Shown: positions 17,696 through 26,201 of the stretch, piece after piece | Numbering within the stretch: the first letter of the stretch is position 1 | Layout of the letters: each line of letters opens with the position of its first letter | NCBI RefSeq assembly: GCF_000828475.1 | Contig: NZ_AP014648.1 | Span: forward strand, 248,001 to 312,000 | Direction of reading: 5' to 3' | From: Methyloceanibacter caenitepidi | Lineage (GTDB): Bacteria; Pseudomonadota; Alphaproteobacteria; Rhizobiales; Methyloligellaceae | DNA: 64,000 nt | Position numbers and translations under genes: made by a program | The notes under the pieces: model-generated | Seen by the model: only the letters and a program-made list of their open reading frames with translations | What the model was told of the DNA's origin: nothing | Database searches by the model: none

Positions 17696-18880
17696 ATGGC
17701 AACGGCGACGACACTCGTAATTGTTGGAAATGGCCCGTCCTTGCGGGGGTTCGACTTCGAACGGCTGGCGCAAGCCGACTGCATCGGAATGAACGCGGCC
17801 TATCGCTTTTGGCGCGAGACGGGGTGGTACCCGCGCTACTACATCTGCCTGGATTTGGTGGTCGGCCTGTCGCACAAGGAGGCAATCGCGGATCTCATTC
17901 GGGAGTCCCGTTCGAACGGGATCGAGCGATTTTTCCTGAGACAAAACCTCATCGAAGCGCTCCCCGCGGACGTTCAAACGGCGCCTGGCGTCGTCAACTA
18001 CGATGCCTGGGCGAAGCAAGAGCCCTTTCTGTCCATCAATCCGCTGACCACGGGCAGCCACTCCGCGCTCATTGGCGCGCTGCTCGGCTACGACCAGCTC
18101 ATTCTCTTGGGCATCGACTGCGGCTATGTCGAGCAGGTCAGCGGCTCGAAGCTTTCGGGTCGCACGCTTGAGATTGCCGCTGAACCGGGCCGGAATCCCA
18201 ACTACTTCTTCGACGGCTACCAGCAGGTCGGCGACAAGTACAACGTGCCGAACCCGCAACCCGACCTCCACATCCGGAGCTGGCGCGCCGTTGCGCCGAT
18301 CCTCGAAAGGGCTGGCGTCGCCGTTTGGAACTGTAACCCGCTCTCCCATGTCGATGCGTTCCCGTTTCGCCAGCTGGACGATTTCGAGGACACGCTGGGG
18401 CAGCGCCTCCCCCCGTGGGATGGGCACGCAGACAGCCTGCGCGCCACGGGGCGGAACGGCACGGCGGCTACATCGCCGCCCACACAGTCATCCCTGGCGC
18501 GGCGCGCCGCGCGGACACTTTGGGCTCGGAGGCGATGGGTTGCGGCGGCCTTGGCCATCGCTCTGGTGGTGTTGCCCTTCGCCTTGACGGCGGCCTTCAG
18601 CGCGCCGGCTTGGCTGCTCGTAGCCGCGAACAGCGTCATCGTTCTCGTCCTGCTTGCGGGCCTGGCGGCGGAGCTGCGCAGTCCGGATGCCCTTGCGCGC
18701 CCGGAGGCAGGCAATGGCCGCGATCCGGGCGCGGTATCGAACATGCGGGCGACGGCCGCCTTCTCCAAGGCATCCGTTGTCGCCCAGGAATTGAAGTCGC
18801 TCGAAGAGCGGCTCGACACGCGGGAGGATCGCGACCACAGCGAATACCGGCTGGAGACGACAGGAAAACCTAGCGACTAG
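17696..18880 (+). CDS. Membrane-anchored GNGPSL (DUF115-like) protein
   Basis: 394 residues from the ATG at 17696; a GTG at 17660 is an alternative, and neither has a strong ribosome site. VIVGNGPSLRGFDF (about 8-21), IGMNAAYRFW, NPLTTGSHSALIGALLGY and LILLGIDCGY match the first domain of the giant gene (GNGPSLNETD and LIGVDASYD), so the two are paralogous domains. After residue 270 come a basic linker, two membrane helices (about 281-301 and 305-326) and a charged, probably coiled C-terminus. Related proteins act in sugar transfer or flagellin/surface glycosylation, but the reaction here is unknown. Inference: a cytosolic enzyme held at the membrane near the ABC exporter encoded next to it. 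Confidence 0.75.
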   Translation: MATATTLVIVGNGPSLRGFDFERLAQADCIGMNAAYRFWRETGWYPRYYICLDLVVGLSHKEAIADLIRESRSNGIERFFLRQNLIEALPADVQTAPGVVNYDAWAKQEPFLSINPLTTGSHSALIGALLGYDQLILLGIDCGYVEQVSGSKLSGRTLEIAAEPGRNPNYFFDGYQQVGDKYNVPNPQPDLHIRSWRAVAPILERAGVAVWNCNPLSHVDAFPFRQLDDFEDTLGQRLPPWDGHADSLRATGRNGTAATSPPTQSSLARRAARTLWARRRWVAAALAIALVVLPFALTAAFSAPAWLLVAANSVIVLVLLAGLAAELRSPDALARPEAGNGRDPGAVSNMRATAAFSKASVVAQELKSLEERLDTREDRDHSEYRLETTGKPSD

Positions 18881-18898
18881 GATTTGGTTGGAGCTGTC

Positions 18899-18922
18899 GC
18901 GCGGCGCCGACTACCGCCGCGC
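18899..18922. terminator. Hairpin between convergent genes
   Basis: GCGCGGCG and CGCCGCGC form a perfect 8-base stem with an 8-base loop, followed on the plus strand by TATTT. It sits between the stop of the GNGPSL gene (18880) and the stop of the wzt-like gene, whose TAG overlaps the right arm. It may serve as a terminator for the plus-strand gene; the T-tract is short, so this is moderate evidence. Confidence 0.45.
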
Positions 18923-19734
18923 TATTTGTCCTGAGCGCCGTCGTTATAGAGCTCGAGGGCCTCGTCCAAGCCCCCGTAGAAAAGGACCTTGCCCTTCGAC
19001 AACACCAAGCCGTGCGTACACAGATTCCGCATCAGCTTTTCGTTGTGTGTGGCGATGATCAGACCACGGCTCTTTTCGACCAAGGAATTCATCCGCTCCT
19101 GGACTTTGCCGCTGAAGCGCGCGTCGCCCGCACCGAGCCATTCATCCAGCAAGAGAATATCCGGCTCCACCATCGTCGAAATACTGACGGCAAGACGCAG
19201 ACGCATGCCGCTCGAATAGGTATTGAACGGCTTCTCGATGGCGTCGCCGAGTTCGGTGAACTCGACAATCCCCGGAACGAGGGATTTGATCTCGTCGAGA
19301 TTCAGCCCCATCTGCAGCCCGCGCATGTAGATGTTCTCGAGCCCGGTTGCATCCTGCAGCATCCCAAGGGACACATCGAACAGCCCCTTGGCTGTGCCTC
19401 GCACGGTCAAGGTCCCGCTGCTCGGCGTGTAGATCCCCGCCAGAACGCGTAGCAATGTGCTCTTGCCGGCGCCGTTCGCACCGATGAGCCCAAGCCGCTC
19501 GCCGTGGTTGACGGTGAATGACACATCTTCAAGCAGCGTCGAGACGGAGCGGTTGGTGCCGCCGAAATACAAATCCCGCAGCAGCCGCATGGGGCTGATC
19601 CTGATGGACCGGTCGTTCGCCTTGAGGATGGGAATTCTCAAGGCGAGGTTCTTGGCCTCGACCAACGGGAGCGCATCCGTTTGCGCTACCGCCTTGCCGG
19701 CGCCGGTCTTTGGAGCAAGTTCGGTCACGGACAT
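18922..19734 (-). CDS. Polysaccharide ABC exporter ATPase (Wzt-like)
   Basis: 270 residues. Walker A GANGAGKS (about 85-92), ABC signature NTYSSGMRLRLA (about 171-182), Walker B ILLLDEWLGAGD (about 193-204) and switch His in IIATHNEKL. The YSSGM signature and the position of the ATPase core are typical of Wzt/TagH/KpsT-type exporters of polysaccharides or teichoic acids. There is no C-terminal carbohydrate-recognition domain, unlike the Wzt of O9a-type O-antigens. About 60 extra N-terminal residues precede the core. Four bases separate it from the permease gene upstream, forming a two-gene exporter operon. It should power export of the polymer assembled by the island's glycosyltransferases. 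Confidence 0.93.
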   Translation of the reverse strand: MSVTELAPKTGAGKAVAQTDALPLVEAKNLALRIPILKANDRSIRISPMRLLRDLYFGGTNRSVSTLLEDVSFTVNHGERLGLIGANGAGKSTLLRVLAGIYTPSSGTLTVRGTAKGLFDVSLGMLQDATGLENIYMRGLQMGLNLDEIKSLVPGIVEFTELGDAIEKPFNTYSSGMRLRLAVSISTMVEPDILLLDEWLGAGDARFSGKVQERMNSLVEKSRGLIIATHNEKLMRNLCTHGLVLSKGKVLFYGGLDEALELYNDGAQDK

Positions 19735-19738
19735 GACG

Positions 19739-20554
19739 TTACACCCAAAGCGGCACGAGCCGCGCGAACCGCCTGTGCATCTCGTTCGCCAGGAAGAAGC
19801 CCCCGACGGTAATCGTCAGGACGACGATCCAACTTGTCATCGAAATAGGCATTCCGAGAAGCGGCGCCCGGACGATCTCGAGGAAGTGGTAGAACGGATT
19901 CAGGAGTAGATAGATCCCAAGCATCTGGCCGCGGGTGGATGTGGCCATCCAGATAATCGGCGTCGCGAGGAAGGCGACCCGCATGATGGCGGAAATCATC
20001 TGATGGAGATCGCGGTAACGCGCGCCCACAATGCCGAAGACGATCGACAGCCAAAACCCGTTTGCCACGATGATCGCAAGGCCTAACAGGCTGACGAGCG
20101 CGTACCAGGAAAACGGGAAGCCGTAGATCGCAAATACAACGACCAGAATCAGAACCTGGTGGATGAACTGCAAGAATATCGAAATAACGTCGACGACCGT
20201 AATCTCGATCAGGGTCATGGACCCCTGGAGGATCTGAGCGCGGTTACGCGGGTAGACCGTCGTACTCTTCGTCACGAAGCCGCCGAGCAAGGTCCAAAGG
20301 ATCACGCCGATGGCCAAATGGGGTACGAAGATTTCCGCGGGGACGTCGTTGACCCTCTTGAAGATGCCGCCAATGATGAAAATGAAGATCGATGGGCCGG
20401 CCAGAAGCCAAAATGGACCGAGGGTCGTCTTCCGGTAGGTCACGACGAAGTTGAACCAGGCGACGTAGAGCCAGCGGTGCCACCGATTCCAGTCCAAAGC
20501 TGAATCCAAGATCACGAAAGTGCCCTTACCCCAGGGTTTGCGCGGGAGTTCCAA
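19739..20554 (-). CDS. Polysaccharide ABC exporter permease (Wzm-like)
   Basis: 271 residues with six predicted membrane helices in ABC-2 arrangement, e.g. GPFWLLAGPSIFIFIIGGIF, HLAIGVILWTLLGGFV, LILVVVFAIYGFPF and ISMTSWIVVLTITVGGFFL. The cytosolic start YVAWFNFVVTYRKTTLGPFW is characteristic of Wzm/KpsM. The reading frame begins with TTG at 20554, behind AGGGGGC at 6 bases, which decides an otherwise unclear start. It is the first gene of the wzm-wzt pair and would form the inner-membrane channel for an undecaprenyl- or lipid-linked polysaccharide. Confidence 0.93.
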   Translation of the reverse strand: MELPRKPWGKGTFVILDSALDWNRWHRWLYVAWFNFVVTYRKTTLGPFWLLAGPSIFIFIIGGIFKRVNDVPAEIFVPHLAIGVILWTLLGGFVTKSTTVYPRNRAQILQGSMTLIEITVVDVISIFLQFIHQVLILVVVFAIYGFPFSWYALVSLLGLAIIVANGFWLSIVFGIVGARYRDLHQMISAIMRVAFLATPIIWMATSTRGQMLGIYLLLNPFYHFLEIVRAPLLGMPISMTSWIVVLTITVGGFFLANEMHRRFARLVPLWV

Positions 20555-20684
20555 AGGAACGCCCCCTAAGGGGCAAGCGCATAAGTGGCTTGAAACCGAA
20601 CGTCAAGCCGACAGGCGGCTCCCCTCTCCGGCCTATCGAGCGCAATACTATGTCGCGCATAGGGCAAACCCGCTGGTCACGGCC

Positions 20685-21785
20685 TCATGAGAGGCCACCG
20701 GCATCGGCGATAATGTCGCAGGCGTCCTCGATGCCAGATGCTCGTGCGGCCGGCATGGCCGGTTCCCTAAAAACGGCGTCTAACGCGGCACGGAGCGCCT
20801 GCTCCCCGAACCCACTCGGCGTCAGCGCGAAGCGGGCGTTGGCCGCCGCCCACGACAAGAGAAAGGGCGACTCCGGCCAATCGTCGCGCGGCGCGCTGAT
20901 CAGCGCCGTCCCGTTGCATGCCGCCTCGACGAACGTGGCATAGCCAACCTTGCCGATTACCGCATCCGCCGAGGCCAAGACATCCGCGAACGGCAGCCCA
21001 AGCGACCGAACGTCATTGGTCCCATCCGCAGGACCTGAGACGCCTGCGCCGGCGAGCCAGTGGATACCTTCGAGTGGCGGCAGGATGAGAGGGTCGCCCC
21101 CCGGAATGCCGCCAAGGGTGACGAGCACCAGCTTGCGGTGGGACGGCACACCCAAAGCGGCGTCGATCTCGCCGCGCCGGTCACGCCCGACCCGCGCAAC
21201 CGGCCCGATCGAGCGCCTGTTCGACAGGTCCGTCATGGGCATGTGGGGTTGGACTTGAAGGAAGAGGTCCGCAGAACGGTAAGCGCCGCCGATGGTCTTT
21301 AGGACCGCCTCGGCGTCCGGTGCCGCGCCGCAATAGGTGCGGTAGATGTCCCCCCAGTTGATGGAACTCAGGCCGATCGCGGGAAGGCCGAGGCGTTTCG
21401 CCGCCGCGATCGATAGGTAGGAAACATCCGACACCAGGACCGCCGGTGCGAGCGCAGCAAGACGGGCCGCTTCCCGTTCGACGTGAGTGTCCCAATTGTC
21501 GCACAGACGACGGTGCGCTTCGGCGCTCGCGGAGGGATCCACGGCTGTCGGGCCGTGCATGACCATCGTGGCTTCCGTCGGCGGCGGCGCCAGCTCGATG
21601 CGGCTGCCGACAAAGTCGCGCACGACGGCCGCCGTAAGGGCGGTTCGCACGACGATGCGGCAGCTTGGATGACGTGCCCGGAGAGCCTGGACAATCGGGG
21701 CGACCTGACCGAGATGCCCGAACCCGTGACCCGAAACGTCGAAGACGGCGGTCGGACCCGCGCCACCCGCTTCATCAGTTACCAT
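20685..21785 (-). CDS. GT-B glycosyltransferase-like protein (MurG/GT28-type)
   Basis: 366 residues from the ATG at 21785 (AGGGGAG upstream; the frame continues to 21866 without support). The N-lobe begins TAVFDVSGHGFGHLGQVAPI, the glycine-rich acceptor loop of MurG-like and UDP-glucuronosyltransferase-like enzymes. The C-lobe has LVLVTLGGIPGGDPL and a donor-site stretch FADVLASADAVIGKVGYATFVEAACNGTALI with PRDDWPESPF. This S-D-x-V-x-K-x-G-Y-x-T pattern resembles glycosyltransferase regions found next to sugar kinases. It lies upstream of wzm on the same strand, about 130 bases away. Donor and acceptor are unknown. Confidence 0.75.
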   Translation of the reverse strand: MVTDEAGGAGPTAVFDVSGHGFGHLGQVAPIVQALRARHPSCRIVVRTALTAAVVRDFVGSRIELAPPPTEATMVMHGPTAVDPSASAEAHRRLCDNWDTHVEREAARLAALAPAVLVSDVSYLSIAAAKRLGLPAIGLSSINWGDIYRTYCGAAPDAEAVLKTIGGAYRSADLFLQVQPHMPMTDLSNRRSIGPVARVGRDRRGEIDAALGVPSHRKLVLVTLGGIPGGDPLILPPLEGIHWLAGAGVSGPADGTNDVRSLGLPFADVLASADAVIGKVGYATFVEAACNGTALISAPRDDWPESPFLLSWAAANARFALTPSGFGEQALRAALDAVFREPAMPAARASGIEDACDIIADAGGLS

Positions 21786-21976
21786 GGCTCCCCTGTCGAA
21801 CCCCGGTGTGCGCATTTGCGCAACGAGTTTGCGGCAAGCCATACGGCGCAAGCCGGTTGACTGCAACGTCCCGCCGCAATAGCGGACAGGGATTGTGGTA
21901 ACGACTTCGGCAGCCGCCGGTGCGGTTCAGGCCGGCGGTCGGGGTGCAGGCGGGCGGCGACTTGCTGCGGGACGGG

Positions 21977-23959
21977 ATGCAGAATACATCGCCACTGAAA
22001 TATCGGCCGGAAATCGACGGTCTAAGGGCGCTGGCCGTTTCGGCCGTCGTGATCTACCACGCCGAATTCACACTGCAGGCAGCGCCAGTGCTCGCGGGCG
22101 GATACCTGGGCGTCGATATATTCTTCGTTATTTCCGGGTACCTAATCACCTCGATCATTCTTCGCGAACTTGCCGCCGGCGGCTTCTCTCTCCTGACCTT
22201 CTACCACCGGCGTGCTCGGCGCATTTTGCCGGCGCTCTTTCTGGTTTTGGCCGTCTGCGCGCCTTTTGCCTGGCGCCTCATGACCCCGGACCAACTGGAG
22301 TCTTTCTCCGGCTCGGCAATCTCCGCCCTGACGTTCTGGTCGAATTTCTGGTTCTGGTCCGAGGACAGCTACTGGGCCGGGCCGAGCGAGTTGAAACCGC
22401 TTCTGCATACCTGGACGCTGTCCCTCGAGGAGCAGTTCTACATCATCTGCCCCCTGTTTCTGATGGCGACCTGGCGGCTGGCCAAGGATCGGATCCTGCC
22501 GATCATGGTCGTGCTGTTCGTTGCCTCGCTGGGGCTGGCTCAATACGGCTCGAGCGCCTTTCCAGACGCGAACTTCTTTCTGCTTCCGACGCGCGCATGG
22601 GAACTATTGGCGGGCGCGATCCTCGCGAAAGTCGAGTTGTCCGTGGGCGGAAGGCCGGCTGGCCGTTGGGACGCAGTACTAACTGCGCTGGGAGCTGTGA
22701 TGATCGTCGGCCCCTTCGTGGCCTTCGATCAAGGCACGCCGCACCCCTCGCTGCTGACGCTCGTGCCGGTGGTCGGCACATGCCTCGTGATCCGTTTTGC
22801 GCGCCCCGGCGAGCCCACGACTGCACTCCTAAGCTCCCGGGCGTTCGTTGGCGTCGGGCTGATCTCCTATTCGCTGTATTTGTGGCATTATCCAATCTTC
22901 TCGTTCTGGAAGATGACGCACCCCGAGAATTCGGCTTTCGATGCGAGCATCCTCATTGTCCTCGCCGTTCTCCTCTCTATCTTGTCGTACTTCCTCATCG
23001 AGCGTCCGGCTCGGTCTAGAATCGCGGTTCCGACATCGGCGTTCGTACCGGCGATTTCAGTCACCTTCCTCGTCTTCCTGACCCTCGGTGTCGCGTCCTA
23101 TGTCTCCCACGGCTTCGCCTTCCGCTATGGAAGCCTCGCCGAAGTTTTCAAAGAGACAGGCGCGCAGGAGATGTATGCATCGGTGTTCGGCGCAAAGTCG
23201 AAGCCGAACGGCCGGATATTCCTGGTCGGCGACAGCCATGCCGCCGTCCTGACGAGAGAGCTCTCCGAGATGGCGGAAAGGCACAACTATGCGCTGGACC
23301 GAAGGGTCTCCGGGAGCTGCCCGGTCGTCGATGTGGAGTCCGTAAAATTCGATGATTGCGATGCTTATCGCACAGAGACGCTCAAGCTCATCGAGGAGGC
23401 GCCGCCTGCGCTCATCGTTTATGCGCTTCACTGGAGGAAGTACCAGGATCAATCGGGCCGGAAGAAATTCCGCGGCACGGTTACCCCTCACAAAGGCGAG
23501 ACGCTGCGCGCGGCTTACGCCAAGACATTCGCCAACTGGATCCGGGCGGGGCACCGCATTGTCGTGATCCTTCCCGGGATGGAAACCGAGCGCAATGTCA
23601 AAGAGCAGCTGAAGGAACTTGTCGACGCCGTCCCGTACGCAGAGCGAGAGAACTTCTTGGCGAATCTGAAAATGCAGGTCGCCTACGCGCAACAACTCGC
23701 CCGGGCGGACTGGGAGCGGGACATGATCAGCGCTGAGGCGGAGAGCGAGGACCTCCAAGCGATCGATCCGCTCGACCTCTTCTGCAACCCTTCGCAAGGG
23801 ATTTGCACGGTGAACGAAGGAACGACGTTCTACATCACCGACAAGACCCACTATTCGCGGGCGGCGGCCAAACGGATCGTCCAGCGCATCGAGGATGTTC
23901 TCTCGGACGCCGATTGGTGGGCTTCAGCGCCGCAGGACAAAAACACGCGAAGACCCTGA
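21977..23959 (+). CDS. Acyltransferase-3 / SGNH fusion (OafA-like)
   Basis: 660 residues. N-terminal integral-membrane acyltransferase-3 domain: YRPEIDGLRALAVSAVVIYH with the catalytic His at about 28, GGYLGVDIFFVISGYLI, and about ten helices to residue 375. C-terminal periplasmic SGNH domain: IFLVGDSHAAVLTREL (Ser nucleophile block), GSCPVVDV and DKTHYSRAAAKR (Asp-x-x-His pair). This full OafA-type layout transfers acetyl or other acyl groups to surface polysaccharide on the periplasmic side. The ATG at 21977 follows a GGGACGGG stretch. It is the first plus-strand gene after the exporter and is probably involved in O-acetylation of the polymer. Confidence 0.92.
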   Translation: MQNTSPLKYRPEIDGLRALAVSAVVIYHAEFTLQAAPVLAGGYLGVDIFFVISGYLITSIILRELAAGGFSLLTFYHRRARRILPALFLVLAVCAPFAWRLMTPDQLESFSGSAISALTFWSNFWFWSEDSYWAGPSELKPLLHTWTLSLEEQFYIICPLFLMATWRLAKDRILPIMVVLFVASLGLAQYGSSAFPDANFFLLPTRAWELLAGAILAKVELSVGGRPAGRWDAVLTALGAVMIVGPFVAFDQGTPHPSLLTLVPVVGTCLVIRFARPGEPTTALLSSRAFVGVGLISYSLYLWHYPIFSFWKMTHPENSAFDASILIVLAVLLSILSYFLIERPARSRIAVPTSAFVPAISVTFLVFLTLGVASYVSHGFAFRYGSLAEVFKETGAQEMYASVFGAKSKPNGRIFLVGDSHAAVLTRELSEMAERHNYALDRRVSGSCPVVDVESVKFDDCDAYRTETLKLIEEAPPALIVYALHWRKYQDQSGRKKFRGTVTPHKGETLRAAYAKTFANWIRAGHRIVVILPGMETERNVKEQLKELVDAVPYAERENFLANLKMQVAYAQQLARADWERDMISAEAESEDLQAIDPLDLFCNPSQGICTVNEGTTFYITDKTHYSRAAAKRIVQRIEDVLSDADWWASAPQDKNTRRP

Positions 23960-24163
23960 GAAGGCGCCGGCAGCGGCCGGACTTCACTGGGACCGGGATT
24001 GGGTTTGTGCGTTGAAACCCCCTTTGGGCTCTGCTAGGCAGCGGGACACTTGCGCCGCTGTCGGGACACCGCGCGAGGCGCGAGCGACTAGGCCTCAAGG
24101 GCCCCTGACCCACTCGAAGGCACTGATCCGGCCCGGAAGCAACCACTTGGGACTGCGATTTTC

Positions 24164-25240
24164 GTGTCTAAGGTCCACGTCATCATTCCGACCCACAACC
24201 GACAGGCGCTCGCGGAGCGTTGCCTGGAGCGCGTCTTTGCGCAAACGGCGATGAACTCCATGACCGTTACCGTGGTGGATGACGGCAGTACCGACGGGAC
24301 CGCCGCGATGCTGGCAGAGAAATTCCCGGCGGCCGGCGTGATCGAAGGCGACGGCAATCTTTGGTGGACCGGCGCCGTCGCCAAGGCCCTGGATACGCTG
24401 CGGCCGGATTTTGCGCGCGGCGACTTCTTCCTCCTCGTCAACGACGACACGCTGCTGGGCGCGGACACCGTCGAGGCGCTTGTGCGCATTTCGGAGCAGA
24501 GCGGCCGCGCGGGCGTCGCACCGATCGCCGTGGATGCCGCCAGCGGCCACGCCATTTCGACAGGTTGGGCGCCCGGATCGGGGCCCGTCCTGAACGATCT
24601 CGAAAAACTCCATGCCGCCATGGCGGAGAACGGCGGCCTCTACCCGGTGCAGACCCTCTTCGGGCGCTGCTCTCTGTTCCCCGTCGAGATCCTCGACCGG
24701 GTCGGAAACTACGACGCAGCCTTGTTCCCGCATTACTACGGTGACGCGGATTTCTGTTTGCGCGCCGGGAAAGAAGGCTTCCGCTTCTTCGTCACCGATG
24801 CCGCTTCGATCGAGGTGGTGGAGGAGCAAGCGGCGACGGGTGTCCATTTTACGTTCCGACAGGGTCCGCAGGACTTTCCGGCGGTCCTTGAGAACATGAC
24901 CTCGATACGGTCGATCGAGAACGTGCCCATCGCCTGGCACTATATGCGCCGCCATTTTCCGGGCCGCGCCGGCGCCAACACCGCATCGATCGCTTGGCGC
25001 AGCCTCCGCCAGTGGCGGCCGATCTACAACGCCCTCGGCCTCGAGCCCCTGCCGCAGAGGGGGGCGCCGGCTCAGCCGCAGAACGGCGTCGCAGCGCCGT
25101 CGAAAGACGCAAAGCTACCGAGACGCGTCGTCCGGCTTGGGCGGAAACTTTTGGCGCCGGTGTTCGAAGTCGTGTTCTTCCTCTGCTATTACATCGCGCG
25201 CGCCGCCTACCGCCTCGTACGGTGGGTGCGGCAGCGATGA
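24164..25240 (+). CDS. Glycosyltransferase family 2
   Basis: 358 residues from a GTG start; the N-terminus VHVIIPTHNRQALAERCLERVF is typical GT-A. VVDDGSTDGT and FLLVNDDTLLG provide the nucleotide-sugar and metal-binding acidic residues, GNLWWTGAVAKAL resembles rhamnosyltransferase-type GT2, and YYGDADFCLRAGKEGFRF is the acceptor-side D-x-D. The C-terminal 60 residues end in a hydrophobic amphipathic stretch (VFEVVFFLCYYIARAAYRLV), likely membrane-associated. It begins a co-directional run with the epimerase and glycosyltransferase genes to 29363. Confidence 0.88.
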   Translation: MSKVHVIIPTHNRQALAERCLERVFAQTAMNSMTVTVVDDGSTDGTAAMLAEKFPAAGVIEGDGNLWWTGAVAKALDTLRPDFARGDFFLLVNDDTLLGADTVEALVRISEQSGRAGVAPIAVDAASGHAISTGWAPGSGPVLNDLEKLHAAMAENGGLYPVQTLFGRCSLFPVEILDRVGNYDAALFPHYYGDADFCLRAGKEGFRFFVTDAASIEVVEEQAATGVHFTFRQGPQDFPAVLENMTSIRSIENVPIAWHYMRRHFPGRAGANTASIAWRSLRQWRPIYNALGLEPLPQRGAPAQPQNGVAAPSKDAKLPRRVVRLGRKLLAPVFEVVFFLCYYIARAAYRLVRWVRQR

Positions 25241-25277
25241 CGTCATTCCACCACAGCCGACAGGTGTTGATCGCAGC

Positions 25278-26201
25278 ATGAAACGGGTTCTAGTCACAGG
25301 CGGGCTTGGCTTCATCGGAACGAGCCTGGTGCCGAAGCTGCATGGGCGGTTCGGCGCCGAGATCCGCATCCTCGACAACATGTCGAACCCGAGCGGCGAC
25401 CTCGTCATCGCAGATGGGATCGAGGTCGTGGAAGCCGATGTGCGCGACGCCGCCGCGGTGCGCAAGGCCGTCAAGGGCATGGACGCCGTCGTTCACCTCG
25501 CCGCGCATACGCGTGTGATCGACTCTATCGAGGACCCGCAGCTCAATTTCGACATCAACACGACCGGCACCTTCAACGTGCTGGAGGCGATGCGGCAGGA
25601 GGACGTGCCGTCGCTGGTGAACGCGTCCACCGGCGGCGCGATTCTGGGCGAGGTGCCCCCGCCCATCAACGAGGACATCGCCGCCAAGCCTGCGTCGCCC
25701 TACGGCGCCTCGAAGCTCGCCGGCGAAGGCTATTGCTGGGCCTACGCGCAATCTTATGGGCTCAAGGCCGCGAGCTTGCGTTTCTCCAACATTTACGGGC
25801 CGAACTCGCGCCGCAAGAGCTCGGTCGTCGCCGCCTTCATCAAAAACATCCGCGACACCGGCGCCGTGACCGTCTATGGCGATGGAACGCAGACTCGCGA
25901 CTACCTCTTCGTCGACGATCTCACCGACGGGATCGTGCGCGCCATCGAGACCGGCGCCGCCGGCACCTACCAGCTTGGTTTCGGCAAACCGACGTCCGTG
26001 AATACGCTGATCGACATCATTCGCGAAGCGACCGGCACTAATTTCAGCGTGACCTACGAGCCCGCGCGCGCCGGCGAGATCCTCCACACCTATTGCGATA
26101 TCGCCAAGGCGCGCGGCGCCATTGGCTATAATCCGACGACTGAACTCGACGAGGGCGTCCGGCGCACCTGGGATTGGTTCGAGACATCGGGACATGCCTG
26201 A
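25278..26201 (+). CDS. NAD-dependent sugar epimerase/dehydratase
   Basis: Extended SDR of 307 residues. VLVTGGLGFIGTSLV at the N-terminus binds NAD, and HLAAHTRVIDSIEDP lies where UDP-glucose epimerases carry their conserved H-x-A block. NASTGG and YGASKLAGEGYCWAY supply the catalytic Thr/Tyr/Lys. LRFSNIYGPNS and GDGTQTRDYLFVDDL are typical of nucleotide-sugar 4-epimerases/4,6-dehydratases. The frame extends upstream to 25137, but the ATG at 25278 matches the family's start. The next gene overlaps its 3' end by 8 bases. The exact sugar nucleotide is not deducible; a UDP-glucose 4-epimerase-like reaction is a fair guess. Confidence 0.88.
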   Translation: MKRVLVTGGLGFIGTSLVPKLHGRFGAEIRILDNMSNPSGDLVIADGIEVVEADVRDAAAVRKAVKGMDAVVHLAAHTRVIDSIEDPQLNFDINTTGTFNVLEAMRQEDVPSLVNASTGGAILGEVPPPINEDIAAKPASPYGASKLAGEGYCWAYAQSYGLKAASLRFSNIYGPNSRRKSSVVAAFIKNIRDTGAVTVYGDGTQTRDYLFVDDLTDGIVRAIETGAAGTYQLGFGKPTSVNTLIDIIREATGTNFSVTYEPARAGEILHTYCDIAKARGAIGYNPTTELDEGVRRTWDWFETSGHA

